DNA from: Adineta steineri
Taxonomy: Eukaryota; Rotifera; Eurotatoria; Adinetida; Adinetidae
NCBI GenBank assembly: GCA_905250115.1
Contig: CAJNOI010000021.1
Coordinates: 689,895 to 753,894 of the forward strand
Reading direction: 5' to 3'
Length of the DNA stretch: 64,000 nucleotides
The translations under genes and the position numbers were made by a program. Below, piece after piece: positions 12,401 through 22,597 of the stretch. Position 1 is the stretch's first letter. Each line of letters opens with the position of its first letter. A model generated the notes under the pieces. It was not told where the DNA came from, searched no databases, and saw only the letters and a list, made by a program, of their open reading frames with translations.

Positions 12401-15348
12401 TGCTGGAACCAGTGTTTGTGTATCCTGTCTTACAAGTACATTTCACTGCATTAGTTTGTGAATCATGAGAACAATCTGCATTCATGTCACATCCACCATT
12501 GTATACTTGGCAAGTATCTAAAACAATAAGATTAGAGAAATTCGGTTATCTATTTTAAACAAAGCGAATGATTTCTTTCAATGAGGAAATTTTACCTTTG
12601 CAGATAACAGTGGAGTCGGAACCAATATCTGTATATCCAGTCTTACAAGTACATGTGACTGCATTTGTTGTTGCATCATGTGAACACTTTGCATTATTAT
12701 CACATCCACCATTACCTACTTGACAGCTATCTAAAAAATTAAGGCAAAGAACACGTTTATCAATTCACAATCATCTGAGATTCTAGCTCACCTGTACAAA
12801 TGACGGTTGATCCAGAACCGGTGTTTGTATATCCTGTCTTACAACTGCACATAACTGCATTGGTTGTAACATTATGTAAACAATCAGCATGCATATCACA
12901 TCCACCATTCTTCAACTCACAATTGTCTACAAAGATTTAATTTAAATGATGTTACACACATGGCACATATCGATGATTTTAGTTCTTTTGCTTACCTGTG
13001 CAAATGACCTTTGCAGTAGTTCCTGTGTTTGTATATCCTGGTTTACAGGCGCATTGAACTGCATAGGTTGTTGTATCATGAGAACACATTGCATTCATAT
13101 CACAATTACCATTATTTACTAGACAGCTTTCTAAAAAGATATGACGAAAAACAATAATTAACATACAGCAACTCTCATTGATTCCCGTTAAGTTCTTTAC
13201 CTATGCACTGAGGATTGCAGACACAACCTATGTTTGTGTATCCAGTTTTGCATTTACATTCAGTTGCATTTGTAACTGCATTATGCGAGCATAGTGCATG
13301 CTCTTCACAGCCACCATTGCTCACTAGGCAACCATCTACAAAGATTGTATAAGATACAAGTTTATTTGATGACATTCGTCTAGATTATAGCAAGAAAATG
13401 TTACCTGTACAAATTACATTGGAGCCGGTACCAGTGTTCTTATAACCAGTCTTACAAGTGCATACGATTGCATTGGTTGTTGCATCATGAGAGCAAAATG
13501 AAGTTGCACCGCATCCACCATTATTTATTCGACAATTATCTGAAAATATATGAAATAATTTAATGATCTTTGCTGTTCACTAATGGACTGTTGGGACTAA
13601 GAAAAAATATTTGATGAACTTTGATATTCTATCAGACACTGTTTGTATCTTCAGAGATTTCTCTTGACTTCAACAGGATTCCATTACTAACCATAGCTAA
13701 CCAATGCGTAGTGTAGTAGATTCTGTTTCTGAGAACTTGTCAATATGACTGATTACTGTTGTATAAGTTTGAGCTTCATGTATAGAAGTTATTTTAATCA
13801 TTACAGTAAAATTTCATAGATTTGTTAGATAACAGTGAACTTTTGATTTTTGTTATAGAATACTCGAGTGCAAAGTAAACATGATGTGAATATTATATTG
13901 TTTATAATGCGCTGACTTTTAACTCATATTATTTTCATATTAGTATAAATTTCTACCACACATCATATATCGCATATATCAAAGATTTCAAATACACTAC
14001 TTACCCGTGCATGTGATATTTGAACCGGAAGCTGTGTTTGTATAACCTGTTTTGCAAGTACATTTGAGTGCACCTGTTGTAGCATTATGAGAACACACGG
14101 CATTGATTTCACATCCACCATTATCTATTTGACAACCATCTACAAAGATAACATACGGATGAGAATGATTTGAACATTTCATTTAAGCTGTTTACCTGTA
14201 CAAACGACATTGGAGGTGAAACCAGCATTCACGTAACCAGTTTTACATGAGCATTCGGCGGCATACGTATCTGCATCATGTGTACAAATTGCACTAGCAT
14301 CACATCCACCATTACTTATTGTACAGCTATCTGCAACGATTCATTTATTAAGTTTATCTGATGATATTTATTGTAAATTTTAATGAGAGACACTTACCTG
14401 TACAATTAACGTTTGAACTAGAACCAGTGTTTACGTAGCCAATCTTACAAATGCATTTAACTCCATCAGTTACTGCATCATGCGAACAGTCGGCATTTGG
14501 ACCGCATCCTCCATTATTTACCTTACAACTTTCTGAAAAGATTCGATTTAGATGATGTTACGCATCTGATAGATATCAGTAATATCAGTTGCGCTACTTA
14601 CCTGTGCAAGTAGCATTTAAAAAAGATCCCGTATTTGTATATCCTGTTCTGCAGATGCATTGAACAGCATTTACTGTTGTATTATGGGTACATATTGCAT
14701 TGACATCACATCCACCATTACTCGTTAGACAATTATCTAAAAAATTATGACGAAAAAGCAATAAGCATAATGTCAGCTACTTCATCGAAGACGCCTTACC
14801 TGTGCAAATGACATTGGAGTTAGAACCAGTATTTGTATATCCACTCTTGCAAGTACATATGGCTGCATATGTTGTTGGGTCATGTGTACACATTGAATTT
14901 GCGTTACATCCACCATTATTTATCGTACAACTATCTACAAACAATTAATATAAGAAATACGTCAAACATGATATATGTCAACTACAAATAACTAGATTTC
15001 TCACCTGTACAAACAACATTTGCAGTTGCATCCGTATCAGTATATCCTGTTTTGCATCTACATTTTACTGCGCCTGTAGTTCCATCATGTGAACAAACCG
15101 CATTGTTATCGCATCCACCATTCAGAACTTGGCAGCTATCTAAAAGAATGGGAAGAAAGAAATTTAGAAGATCAATGTGCATATTAATGATAATTCTTAT
15201 GAAGTTTTTTTACCTGTGCAAGTGACATTGGATGTGGTACCAGTATTGGTGAATCCAGTTTTACAGGTACATTGGCGTTCACCTGTGTATTGATCTTGTG
15301 AACAAGCAGCATTTATATCACAATCGCCGTTGTTGTCTAGGCAAGGAT
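417..15348 (-). repeat. Array of 54 EGF modules, one per exon, almost all exactly 135 nt
   Basis: Exons from N- to C-terminus: 1 15214-15348; 2 15005-15139; 3 14800-14934; 4 14602-14736; 5 14398-14532; 6 14196-14330; 7 14005-14139; 8 13405-13539; 9 13201-13335; 10 12996-13130; 11 12792-12926; 12 12596-12730; 13 12383-12517; 14 12171-12305; 15 11940-12074; 16 11143-11277; 17 10938-11072; 18 10422-10556; 19 10220-10354; 20 9208-9342; 21 9004-9138; 22 8798-8932; 23 8597-8731; 24 8396-8530; 25 8188-8325; 26 7987-8121; 27 7786-7920; 28 7055-7189; 29 6848-6982; 30 6647-6781; 31 6446-6580; 32 6240-6374; 33 5655-5789; 34 5451-5585; 35 5246-5380; 36 5038-5172; 37 4833-4967; 38 4625-4759; 39 4426-4560; 40 4221-4355; 41 3373-3504; 42 3171-3305; 43 2968-3102; 44 2765-2899; 45 2561-2695; 46 2355-2489; 47 2148-2285; 48 1943-2077; 49 1754-1888; 50 1547-1681; 51 1342-1476; 52 1144-1278; 53 939-1073; 54 within 417-871. 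Modules 25 and 47 are 138 nt, 41 is 132 nt, and every other single-module exon is 135 nt. The long introns at 3505-4220, 5790-6239, 7190-7785, 9343-10219, 10557-10937, 11278-11939 and 13540-14004 hold no further module that I can see. Confidence 0.88.
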
Positions 15349-16915
15349 CTAAAAGACAACGTTACACTATGAGATCAGATAAAATAATTTAACAGTAGAT
15401 ACTATTTCAATATCAGTGATTTCAAAAAAAATAAATGCATATATTAAAGTTAATAATGTGTCTATCTGTGTTATTTAACGAAAAAAAAGTTGAAGAGGCA
15501 AATAGAAGCAAGTGATCTTTGCATGAATGGAATGAATGAAGAATAACTGCATTTTAAACTAATGCAAAGAATATCTATGCCATTATCACATCCTCATGTG
15601 AAAACAAGATGATGACAAGTGAATCAATTTTTTTTCTAATGAACAAAACGACGTCTCTTCAATTTCTATCAAATCTGAATATTTTGTTGAGAAGTTCATA
15701 GTAAAAGTATGCATAAGATAGACTCCTATCTTTCGAGATGTATATTAATATGTATGATAGATGAGGTTTTTTAGTTCGCTGAGTGAAAGAACAAGTGAAA
15801 TTCACATAAGTGTAAAGGATTTCTAATGGTTATATATAGGATCCGAAAATATATAGTTTTCGTGTTCACAAGATTAATCAAGTGGCTATAGTCAGAAGTT
15901 TAAAAAGGTCCTAATGTTCTCTATAAAGCAAAGTAGATAATAACCGAATGAAAAATGAATACTAGTTTCCACACTTACTTGGAGGCATGCACACATCACT
16001 TAAAGTAAATTTAATGGCGGTACCGCTCACATTAGCCGTGCAACCAAGAAGAGTATCTGCAGTTGGTGTATAACAGTATGCATGCATAGCGCATGGTTCT
16101 GCGATCATTTTAGTAACCGTACCAGCTTTGGAAAACTGGCAATTGATCGAAACAAAAGCATTTGATATATCTGGTAGTAAAAAGTGCCAACCAAAGTTAT
16201 AACCATCCGGTGATTCTGGACAACCAGCACAATTGTAACCTGGATTTACCGCATTGATACAACTTGAGTCCAAAACTGCATTCTTGATGGCTGAAAAACA
16301 CAATAGGATAGAGGATATAAAATGTAAGAATTGGACTAGTTCATGAATACTGTTCAATATATCTCGCTGTATTAGTGGATAACTCAACGAAAACAGTGTC
16401 TCTGTTTCATTGCAGTGGCAAACTGAACTGCACTCAATATCTTGGTTATCGAAACTGATAGTTATAAGTGTATGTGTATTATTCTTTTGTTTATATTTCG
16501 AGGAAAATGAGAGTTTATTTGATGTTTATGAAGGAAAGCGGAGAGCGTAATTCTGACTATAACTCAAAATATCTTAGGCATTGCCGTTTTAATAATTTTT
16601 AGTCTTACTGAATTGCATTAGCTTGCCGAAATCCAGTATCTATAGATTTTTACAAACGAAAAATGAATTCGTTTATAATTATATTTCTGCAAACTTTATT
16701 AAAACGATTTTTTAAAGCTGCTCAATCAATATCCATAAGCTGTTTCATTTTGTCTCACTAGTCTCAAACAATCGCCATCATATTGATACAAGGGTTCATA
16801 TGAAGAAAAAAAAGAATTTTTGAAACTTACATGGAGCTAATTCACCAAATTGTATTTGTAAAATAAGCACCGATACTGCGAATATCAAATTAATGATATT
16901 GTTGAAAAACACCAT
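417..16915 (-). CDS. Giant secreted protein with 54 EGF-like modules between two copies of a Cys-rich domain
   Basis: Spliced model of 56 exons, 8010 nt, 2669 aa. Exon 1 (16831-16915) starts at an ATG and encodes a hydrophobic signal peptide beginning MVFFNNIINLIFAVS; donor is GTAAGT. Exon 2 (15979-16290) encodes a Cys-rich domain with GWHF, PDIS and FVSINCQF motifs. Then come 53 single-module EGF exons, and the last exon (417-871) encodes EGF54 plus a second copy of the Cys-rich domain (GWHF, PDIS, FVSIECQF), ending at TAA 417-419. All introns are phase 1, the class used in exon-shuffled extracellular proteins. Each module has six cysteines with an NGGC...SHD...CxCK.GYTNTG pattern, closest to the EGF_3 style. 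There is no transmembrane segment or GPI-type tail, so the product is probably secreted: matrix, cuticle or adhesive. Most introns are 60-70 nt; seven long ones (381-877 nt) break the array and two more lie near the 5' end. Function unknown. The module calls are secure; the single-transcript model is inferred from perfect frame continuity. Confidence 0.85.
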
Positions 16916-18334
16916 TTCGTGAATGTAATACCAATTGACAGATCTGATATTGAAGTGACAATGTATGCAAACAGAAAGCTAATGTCGTTAAACACAGAAT
17001 GTATTGACATTATATAGTTGTCGTAAATATTCACAATACAATAGTATTGAATAGCATAACAAGCTATTATCATGTAACAGAATGAGAAAATTGATTTTGC
17101 AGATGATACCAATATGTATTGTATCAATAGATAATATTTTTATATTTAGAAAAATTTCGTATCCAATTACGGACAAATCCAAAAAAAGCAACAGAACACA
17201 CATGTAACCAATGAAAGTGCATTCTAAATTACCATCAATTGTATTTTTGCATGATGCGCCAGATCAAAACTATTTACGATTGACATCGGTGAATTAGTGC
17301 ATGTGTGGGTTTGATTTACGGTCAAACGTGAAAAATCATCAAATTATGATCTGTAATATGTTCAGTTGATTTCAACGTCGTGTGCTGAAAATGCAAATGT
17401 TCAAACGATTCATGTAAGTCAAATGTTGTGTGATGATTGTTAGAGCACGATTCTGTTTTTTGGGAAAGCATTCAACAAATACTGATTATCATGAAAATGA
17501 AACTGTATCTTGTTTATAATCTTTGAGCTTAACAGACTAAACTGTTTATTTTTCAATTATCATTTGTCACTAGAAGACTATCTTGTAAGATACATATGTA
17601 TTATACTGTTTTGCCATCATACAATGTCTCCTGTTTGCAAAACTTCTCGAGTATCAAAAACTTTTTTTCTCACTATTCCATCAAGTACCTATATACAGTT
17701 CGATGGAACTAAGTATACTGATTATAATTATCACTTTATATTTGCAAAAACTTATTAGTTAACAACAAAGATCCAAAGGGTTTCTTCACTCAAAAACTAC
17801 AGTCAATTTTCGAAATTAAGATAAATATATGAGAAGATATTTCGTCTTCCAATCTTTCGTTAATAACATGATTTTCCATTTTACATTTATGTTTGGTTAA
17901 TGATTTTAAAGTTTTCCGTAATCAACCACTTGAAAAATAGGCTTTTTCGATAAAGTAGACAATCTTTAATCGATATAATGACTTTTTTTTTTATTTAGAA
18001 GAGCATGTCGAGATGCTGCATACCACAGAGTTTTTTATTGTATATATAGAGAAGTATATATCTTGACAATCATTTTTGGCTCGGTTTTTAGTCATTGAAC
18101 TTGTGATCTCCTTTCTTCACTAAAAAAACTAAAATTAAAAAGAGAATTTTGTACTGCTTACATGTGTGGGTGTAAACAAAAGACTAAGATGCTAGTCACA
18201 CTCACATCAATCTACCCTCGACCACACCCACACCCTCAATGGATCAATTATAGATCAAGAAAATATTTGTTTTTGTTATATCTAGATAGAGTATAGATTA
18301 AAATTTCGATATTTATCATAGAAGAAAATCTCGT
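16916..18334. other. Intergenic region between the EGF gene and an F-box-like gene
   Basis: Both flanking genes are on the minus strand, so this holds the EGF gene's promoter and the F-box gene's 3' end. It is AT-rich, and its open stretches lack convincing protein features. The notable element is a CA/GT-rich imperfect inverted repeat at 18163-18237, listed separately. Confidence 0.5.
18163..18237. repeat. Inverted repeat with telomere-like GTGTGGGTGT arms
   Basis: The left arm GTGTGGGTGT (about 18164-18173) is answered by CCACACCCACACC (about 18222-18234), enclosing about 50 nt that include CACACTCACATC. The arms can pair as a hairpin. Similar arms occur near 58090-58147 and 59205-59274. 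The TGTGGG core resembles the telomeric repeat reported for bdelloid rotifers. Whether this is a dispersed hairpin element or telomere-derived sequence is not settled. Confidence 0.45.
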
Positions 18335-20113
18335 CTAATGTGATAAAAAAGTGTTATTTATGTTTTCACCTATCCATATTCGAATATATGATGTTTCATT
18401 TGTATCTCTACAAATTGAATAAGTTGATGGTAAAGATAAACGTAACCATTCAACAAGTTCATCTTCATTTAATGATGTATTTCTTTTATCCCATGTATCA
18501 ACTTTACATTGAACAACTAATGATCGAAGATTTTTCATTATATTAATAAGAATTAAAACATTATTTCGATTTTCAATTTTAATTACTAGAACTTCACACT
18601 GTTGTCCAAGTTGTGAATAAGCTAAATCAGTACATTCATCGTTATTAAAATATGCTAGTGTCATTGAACATTTTGTAATAAAACTTAGACGACGTATTGA
18701 TGAGCTTGTTATTTGTTTAACAGATACTTTTGAATCAAATGAATAGAATAATCTTAATGAATAAAGACATGGTGATAAATTAATTAATGTTTGTAATTGT
18801 TGATATATATAATTTTCACCTAATACAATTTCAAGTGATTTTAATTGATTTAATGATGGGATAAATGAATAAAATTGTTCGTCGAAAGGAAAACCAATTT
18901 TTAAATGTTGAATATTTGGAAATTGAATTGGTAAAATATTTAAATAATCCGTTGGATTTATTTTATATTTCATATATTGTAAACTATTAACATGTTTATA
19001 ACGCCAATAGGTTTTTTCATCTGGACAAGTATATTTTGATATTAGTGTATCATAACAAATAAATGAATTGAATGCATATGGTAATGTATAAAGTATCCCA
19101 TGATTATATGTACCAAATGGAATAGAATCACATTGTACAAACCATTGATGTTTTTTAATCCAAAATGAACTTCGATATGTATTTATTAATTTTTCAAATT
19201 GTTCATTAATATTTTTCTCATGTGGAAATTCAAAATACATTCTTAATCGAAATATTTGTAATTTTGGTAAATAATTTAGCAGAATTTTTTTCCATTTATT
19301 TCCACTTAAATAAATATCCATTGTTTTTAATGTTAAACTATATAAATTTGGCATCATTTGAAAAAGTTTTATCATAACTGGAACAGAACTTTCAAATGTT
19401 AATTTTAATGATGTTATTGAACAAATTTGTATTGGTATTTGTTCATCTGCAACATTATAATGAATAGCTGCATTTAAATATCGAAGATTAGGTGTATATT
19501 TAAATAAATGTAAAAGATTTTTTAAATCACAAGTTATATTTTCAATATATAAATATTGAATTGATAATGATTCAACAGAAATTCTACTTAAACATAATTT
19601 ACCTAATAAAATATAGTTAATAGATAAATGATGAAGTTTTTTTAAATGCCAAATATTATTAAATAAAAGTTGTGTATCTTTTTTTTCACCATCATTGGCA
19701 CCATCAATTAAATAAAGATGTGTTAAATATGGAAGTTGATGACATCGAACTATAATATCATTTAATTCTTTAAATGATGAAATTGAATAAAGTGAAAGTG
19801 ACTGTAAACGAATGAATTTATCAAGAGTAAAACCATAGGAAAAAAGAAAATTAGGTAGATTTGGAGTTTCGTCATCATTAGATAGTTTTAAGGAAATAAT
19901 TCGTTCGATTATTAATGGGAGACAGTGATGACAAATAAAATTAAAATCATGTTTAGATATTGAACGAAAATCAAATCGATAAGGATGAAAATGAGTAGAA
20001 AGTAAATTGTTAAATCGAGTATTTAAACCATAAAAAGAACGAAATAAATCAATTCCATCGAAGAATTCAAATATATCAAGTAATAATTCATTTGCTAATG
20101 ATTCAAAATACAT
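18335..20113 (-). CDS. F-box / leucine-rich-repeat-like protein, paralog 1
   Basis: Intronless, 592 aa from a genuine ATG at 20113. The N-terminal ~45 residues (ESLANELLLDIFEFFDGIDL...FYGLNTRFNNLL) form an F-box-like motif, the adaptor that binds Skp1 in SCF ubiquitin ligases. The rest is a long series of leucine-rich segments without a clean consensus, including the shared landmarks LSNDDETP (about residue 77), FWIKKHQWFVQCD and LYTLPYAFNSF. It aligns by eye along its whole length with the genes at 26442-28181 and 53598-55328, so the three form a local family. The leucine-rich part probably picks substrates; that is inference. No signal peptide or membrane segment. Confidence 0.82.
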   Translation of the reverse strand: MYFESLANELLLDIFEFFDGIDLFRSFYGLNTRFNNLLSTHFHPYRFDFRSISKHDFNFICHHCLPLIIERIISLKLSNDDETPNLPNFLFSYGFTLDKFIRLQSLSLYSISSFKELNDIIVRCHQLPYLTHLYLIDGANDGEKKDTQLLFNNIWHLKKLHHLSINYILLGKLCLSRISVESLSIQYLYIENITCDLKNLLHLFKYTPNLRYLNAAIHYNVADEQIPIQICSITSLKLTFESSVPVMIKLFQMMPNLYSLTLKTMDIYLSGNKWKKILLNYLPKLQIFRLRMYFEFPHEKNINEQFEKLINTYRSSFWIKKHQWFVQCDSIPFGTYNHGILYTLPYAFNSFICYDTLISKYTCPDEKTYWRYKHVNSLQYMKYKINPTDYLNILPIQFPNIQHLKIGFPFDEQFYSFIPSLNQLKSLEIVLGENYIYQQLQTLINLSPCLYSLRLFYSFDSKVSVKQITSSSIRRLSFITKCSMTLAYFNNDECTDLAYSQLGQQCEVLVIKIENRNNVLILINIMKNLRSLVVQCKVDTWDKRNTSLNEDELVEWLRLSLPSTYSICRDTNETSYIRIWIGENINNTFLSH

Positions 20114-21620
20114 TTCGTCTTGACTTTATTTAAATTTCAAGGTATACTATAAATAACGTATAATAATGGTTGATGTTATCTTAAGGTAGCAAAAATATTT
20201 TTTTCTTGCTAAAAAACCACATGGTAACATCTGTTTTGTTCTTTTCTCCGTCTTTTATGTTTATCAGTATTTTAGTAAAGATATTTTAATTTATATTTTG
20301 TTGACTCAAAGAAAAACAACAATGACGAAGTTTTTATTTTAGAGAAGATTCGTAATAAGAAATGAAAATCTTCGGACTCTCTAAACTTAAACAATTACTA
20401 TACTAACAACGTCACTATCTCGGTGCAATTGCTAGTTAATAAAAGAAATAATACTGGATGATGACACATGTTTTTTTATTTGATCTCTCAAATTTAGGAT
20501 TCGTTTCGAAACAGATGAGTTGTAGAAAATTTTTTATTCAAACAGTCATAAAATCAAACGAAGTAAATATTTTTTTCTAATCGTATATAGCATTCGATTA
20601 CATGGTAACATATGCACATAAATATAAAGAAACGCATTTATATATTGTTTGTTGTTATACAAATGTTACATTAAATTTAATAATAATAGTTCTTTGTGTA
20701 TTTTTATAATACGCAACTGAAAGCAATTGTTGACAGATGTTTTTTTATTTGAGAAATACGAAAATATTGAAGTTAACATTACAATGAAAATTGTCAGTGA
20801 ATGTGATGCTGTGTATTATCATTCAACATCAATTTATCTCAACAGTAAAACATTAGTCTACCAAAACTTATAGCTATGACCATCAGACATTAAGACTTCT
20901 TTGAGCTTCGAATGGTGTGGTAAATTTCTGTTTTAAGAAAATTTCAAGTTCATCACATGTTGATGTTATAGATCCTAAAAAATAAATAACTGTGCTACAA
21001 GTACGTAGATTGAATGTCAATGCTAGAGATCGGCAATTTATTTTTAATAGTCTGTTTGACAAGAAAATTTATTCTAATATAAAAAGAATATGAAGATGAA
21101 GTATGTACTTTGAAATCTGTGAGTATGAGTGACAAACAAATAAAATGCTCTAATCCTAACTCATACACTTGAGATGAAATATAGCCGTTCGAGAGAGATA
21201 TCCAAAACTGTAAGTTAATCCGTAATATCATCAATATTTTCATACATAAATTTAAGAGTATTAGAAAAAAATATCTAACAACAACGTGTTGATCTACTTT
21301 TTTTTCTAAATATCTAGTCACGTAGCTCTGTAAGATCAAAGATAAATACTAATTATATAATTTCGTTAGTGACTCTTTATGCAATCTGCTTTTATTATAT
21401 ATTCATGTACCCGACCATGGTTATATGATAGAGTCTAAAAATATCGTTCGAAGAAAAAAAATGTCATGAAAGCGGTCTCATTGATACTAAAGCATCGTCA
21501 TTCTTCAAACAATTTTTAATTATTTTACTAGAATTGTCAGTCTTTTTTTTTAAATCATATATTACATTTGACGAGTTTATTTCATACGTTAACTGTGTTA
21601 CAAGAAAATACTATCCAGTT
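20114..21620. other. Intergenic region, nothing recognised
   Basis: The space between the divergent F-box-like gene (-) and 7TM receptor gene (+), so it holds both promoters. It is strongly AT-rich with many T and A runs. A minus-strand open stretch at 20995-21339 has no recognisable domain and is not called. In-frame open sequence upstream of 21621 (from 21534) begins with TTG and is treated as leader. Confidence 0.45.
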
Positions 21621-22597
21621 ATGTCACTTCTACATATTGCTCAAAACTTTACTGTATATGGTGGTTTAGTTTTACTTGTTGCAGGTGTTGTGGGAAATAC
21701 TATAAGTATTTATATATTTTCAAGTGTTGGTACTTATCGTACAGCTCCATGTGGATTCTATTTTATGGTTGAATCAATATTTAACATTCTTTACATATTA
21801 ATTAATTTGACTAGCCGTATTGTTAGTGTAGGTTTTGCATATGACTTAACTGCAACTTCAGTAGTATGGTGCAAAACACGAAATTTCTTTGTAGCTACTC
21901 TTGGTCTAGTTACTTTTACTTGTTCATGTTTAGCTACAATTGATCAATTTTTTGCTACATCAAGAAGTGTTTCTTTACGTCAATGTAGCAATTTGAAATG
22001 GGCACATCGAATAGTTTTAATTGCTATAATTGTTTGGTGTTTACATGGTATTCCAATTCTTATGTACTATGATATTATACCAACTTTAAAAAGTTGTGGA
22101 TCTACTAGTAAAGCATTAACAACCTATATTCCAATATTTGTTTGTGTTCTTCTTTGTGGTATTCCAATCTCATTCATGATCATATTTGGATTTTTAACTT
22201 ATAGAAATATTCAACACATAAGAGCTCTTGCTGAACAACGTGCTGATCGTCAATTTACGCAAATGTGTTTGATTAAAGTAGTTCTTATTATTATTACAAA
22301 CACTCCATTTGGTTCTTATACTGCTTATGGTTTAATTACAAGTGGTATGACTAAAGATCTCAATAGACAAATGCAAGAATATTTAGCTGCATCAATTCTC
22401 AGTGTATTAAATTATACCTATTATGTTGTATGTATTTTGTTTTTGTTATATTATAAAAAAGAATTTTCTTGATTTGTTTTTAGGGAAGTTTCTACATGTT
22501 CTTGATTTCATCGAAACGTTTTCGTCAGACAGTGAAAACTCGTATATTTTGTTGGCATGGATTAAATCAAATAAATCCATCCGCGACCTTCACATGA
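21621..22597 (+). CDS. Rhodopsin-like 7TM receptor, two exons
   Basis: Exons 21621-22427 and 22484-22597, 306 aa. The ATG at 21621 (MSLLHIAQNFTVYGG) is chosen because it places a short N-terminus before TM1 (GGLVLLVAGVVGNTISIYIF). Seven hydrophobic segments follow. There is a TM3-end Cys (VWCK), a DQF motif at the DRY position (CLATIDQFFATSR) and an ECL2 cysteine (KSCGS). Reading through the intron gives a stop soon after TYYV; splicing at GTATGT/TTTTTAG (intron 22428-22483, 56 nt) restores TM7 into helix 8 as YTYYVGSFYMFLISSKRF, followed by a basic tail. This is the short class A-like receptor type common in rotifers. Ligand unknown. Confidence 0.82.

Noticed and set aside
16885..17203. Minus-strand hydrophobic open frames upstream of the EGF gene start
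   Set aside because: They overlap the signal-peptide exon in other frames; composition-driven hydrophobicity in AT-rich DNA.
17510..17758. Plus-strand 82-codon open frame
   Set aside because: Starts with a non-ATG codon, has no homology-like features and is isolated.
20995..21339. Minus-strand 114-codon open frame
   Set aside because: Hydrophobic low-complexity translation, no splice continuation found, no family recognised.
21534..21620. Upstream extension of the first 7TM gene
   Set aside because: The extension begins with TTG and adds no receptor feature; the ATG at 21621 gives a normal short N-terminus.
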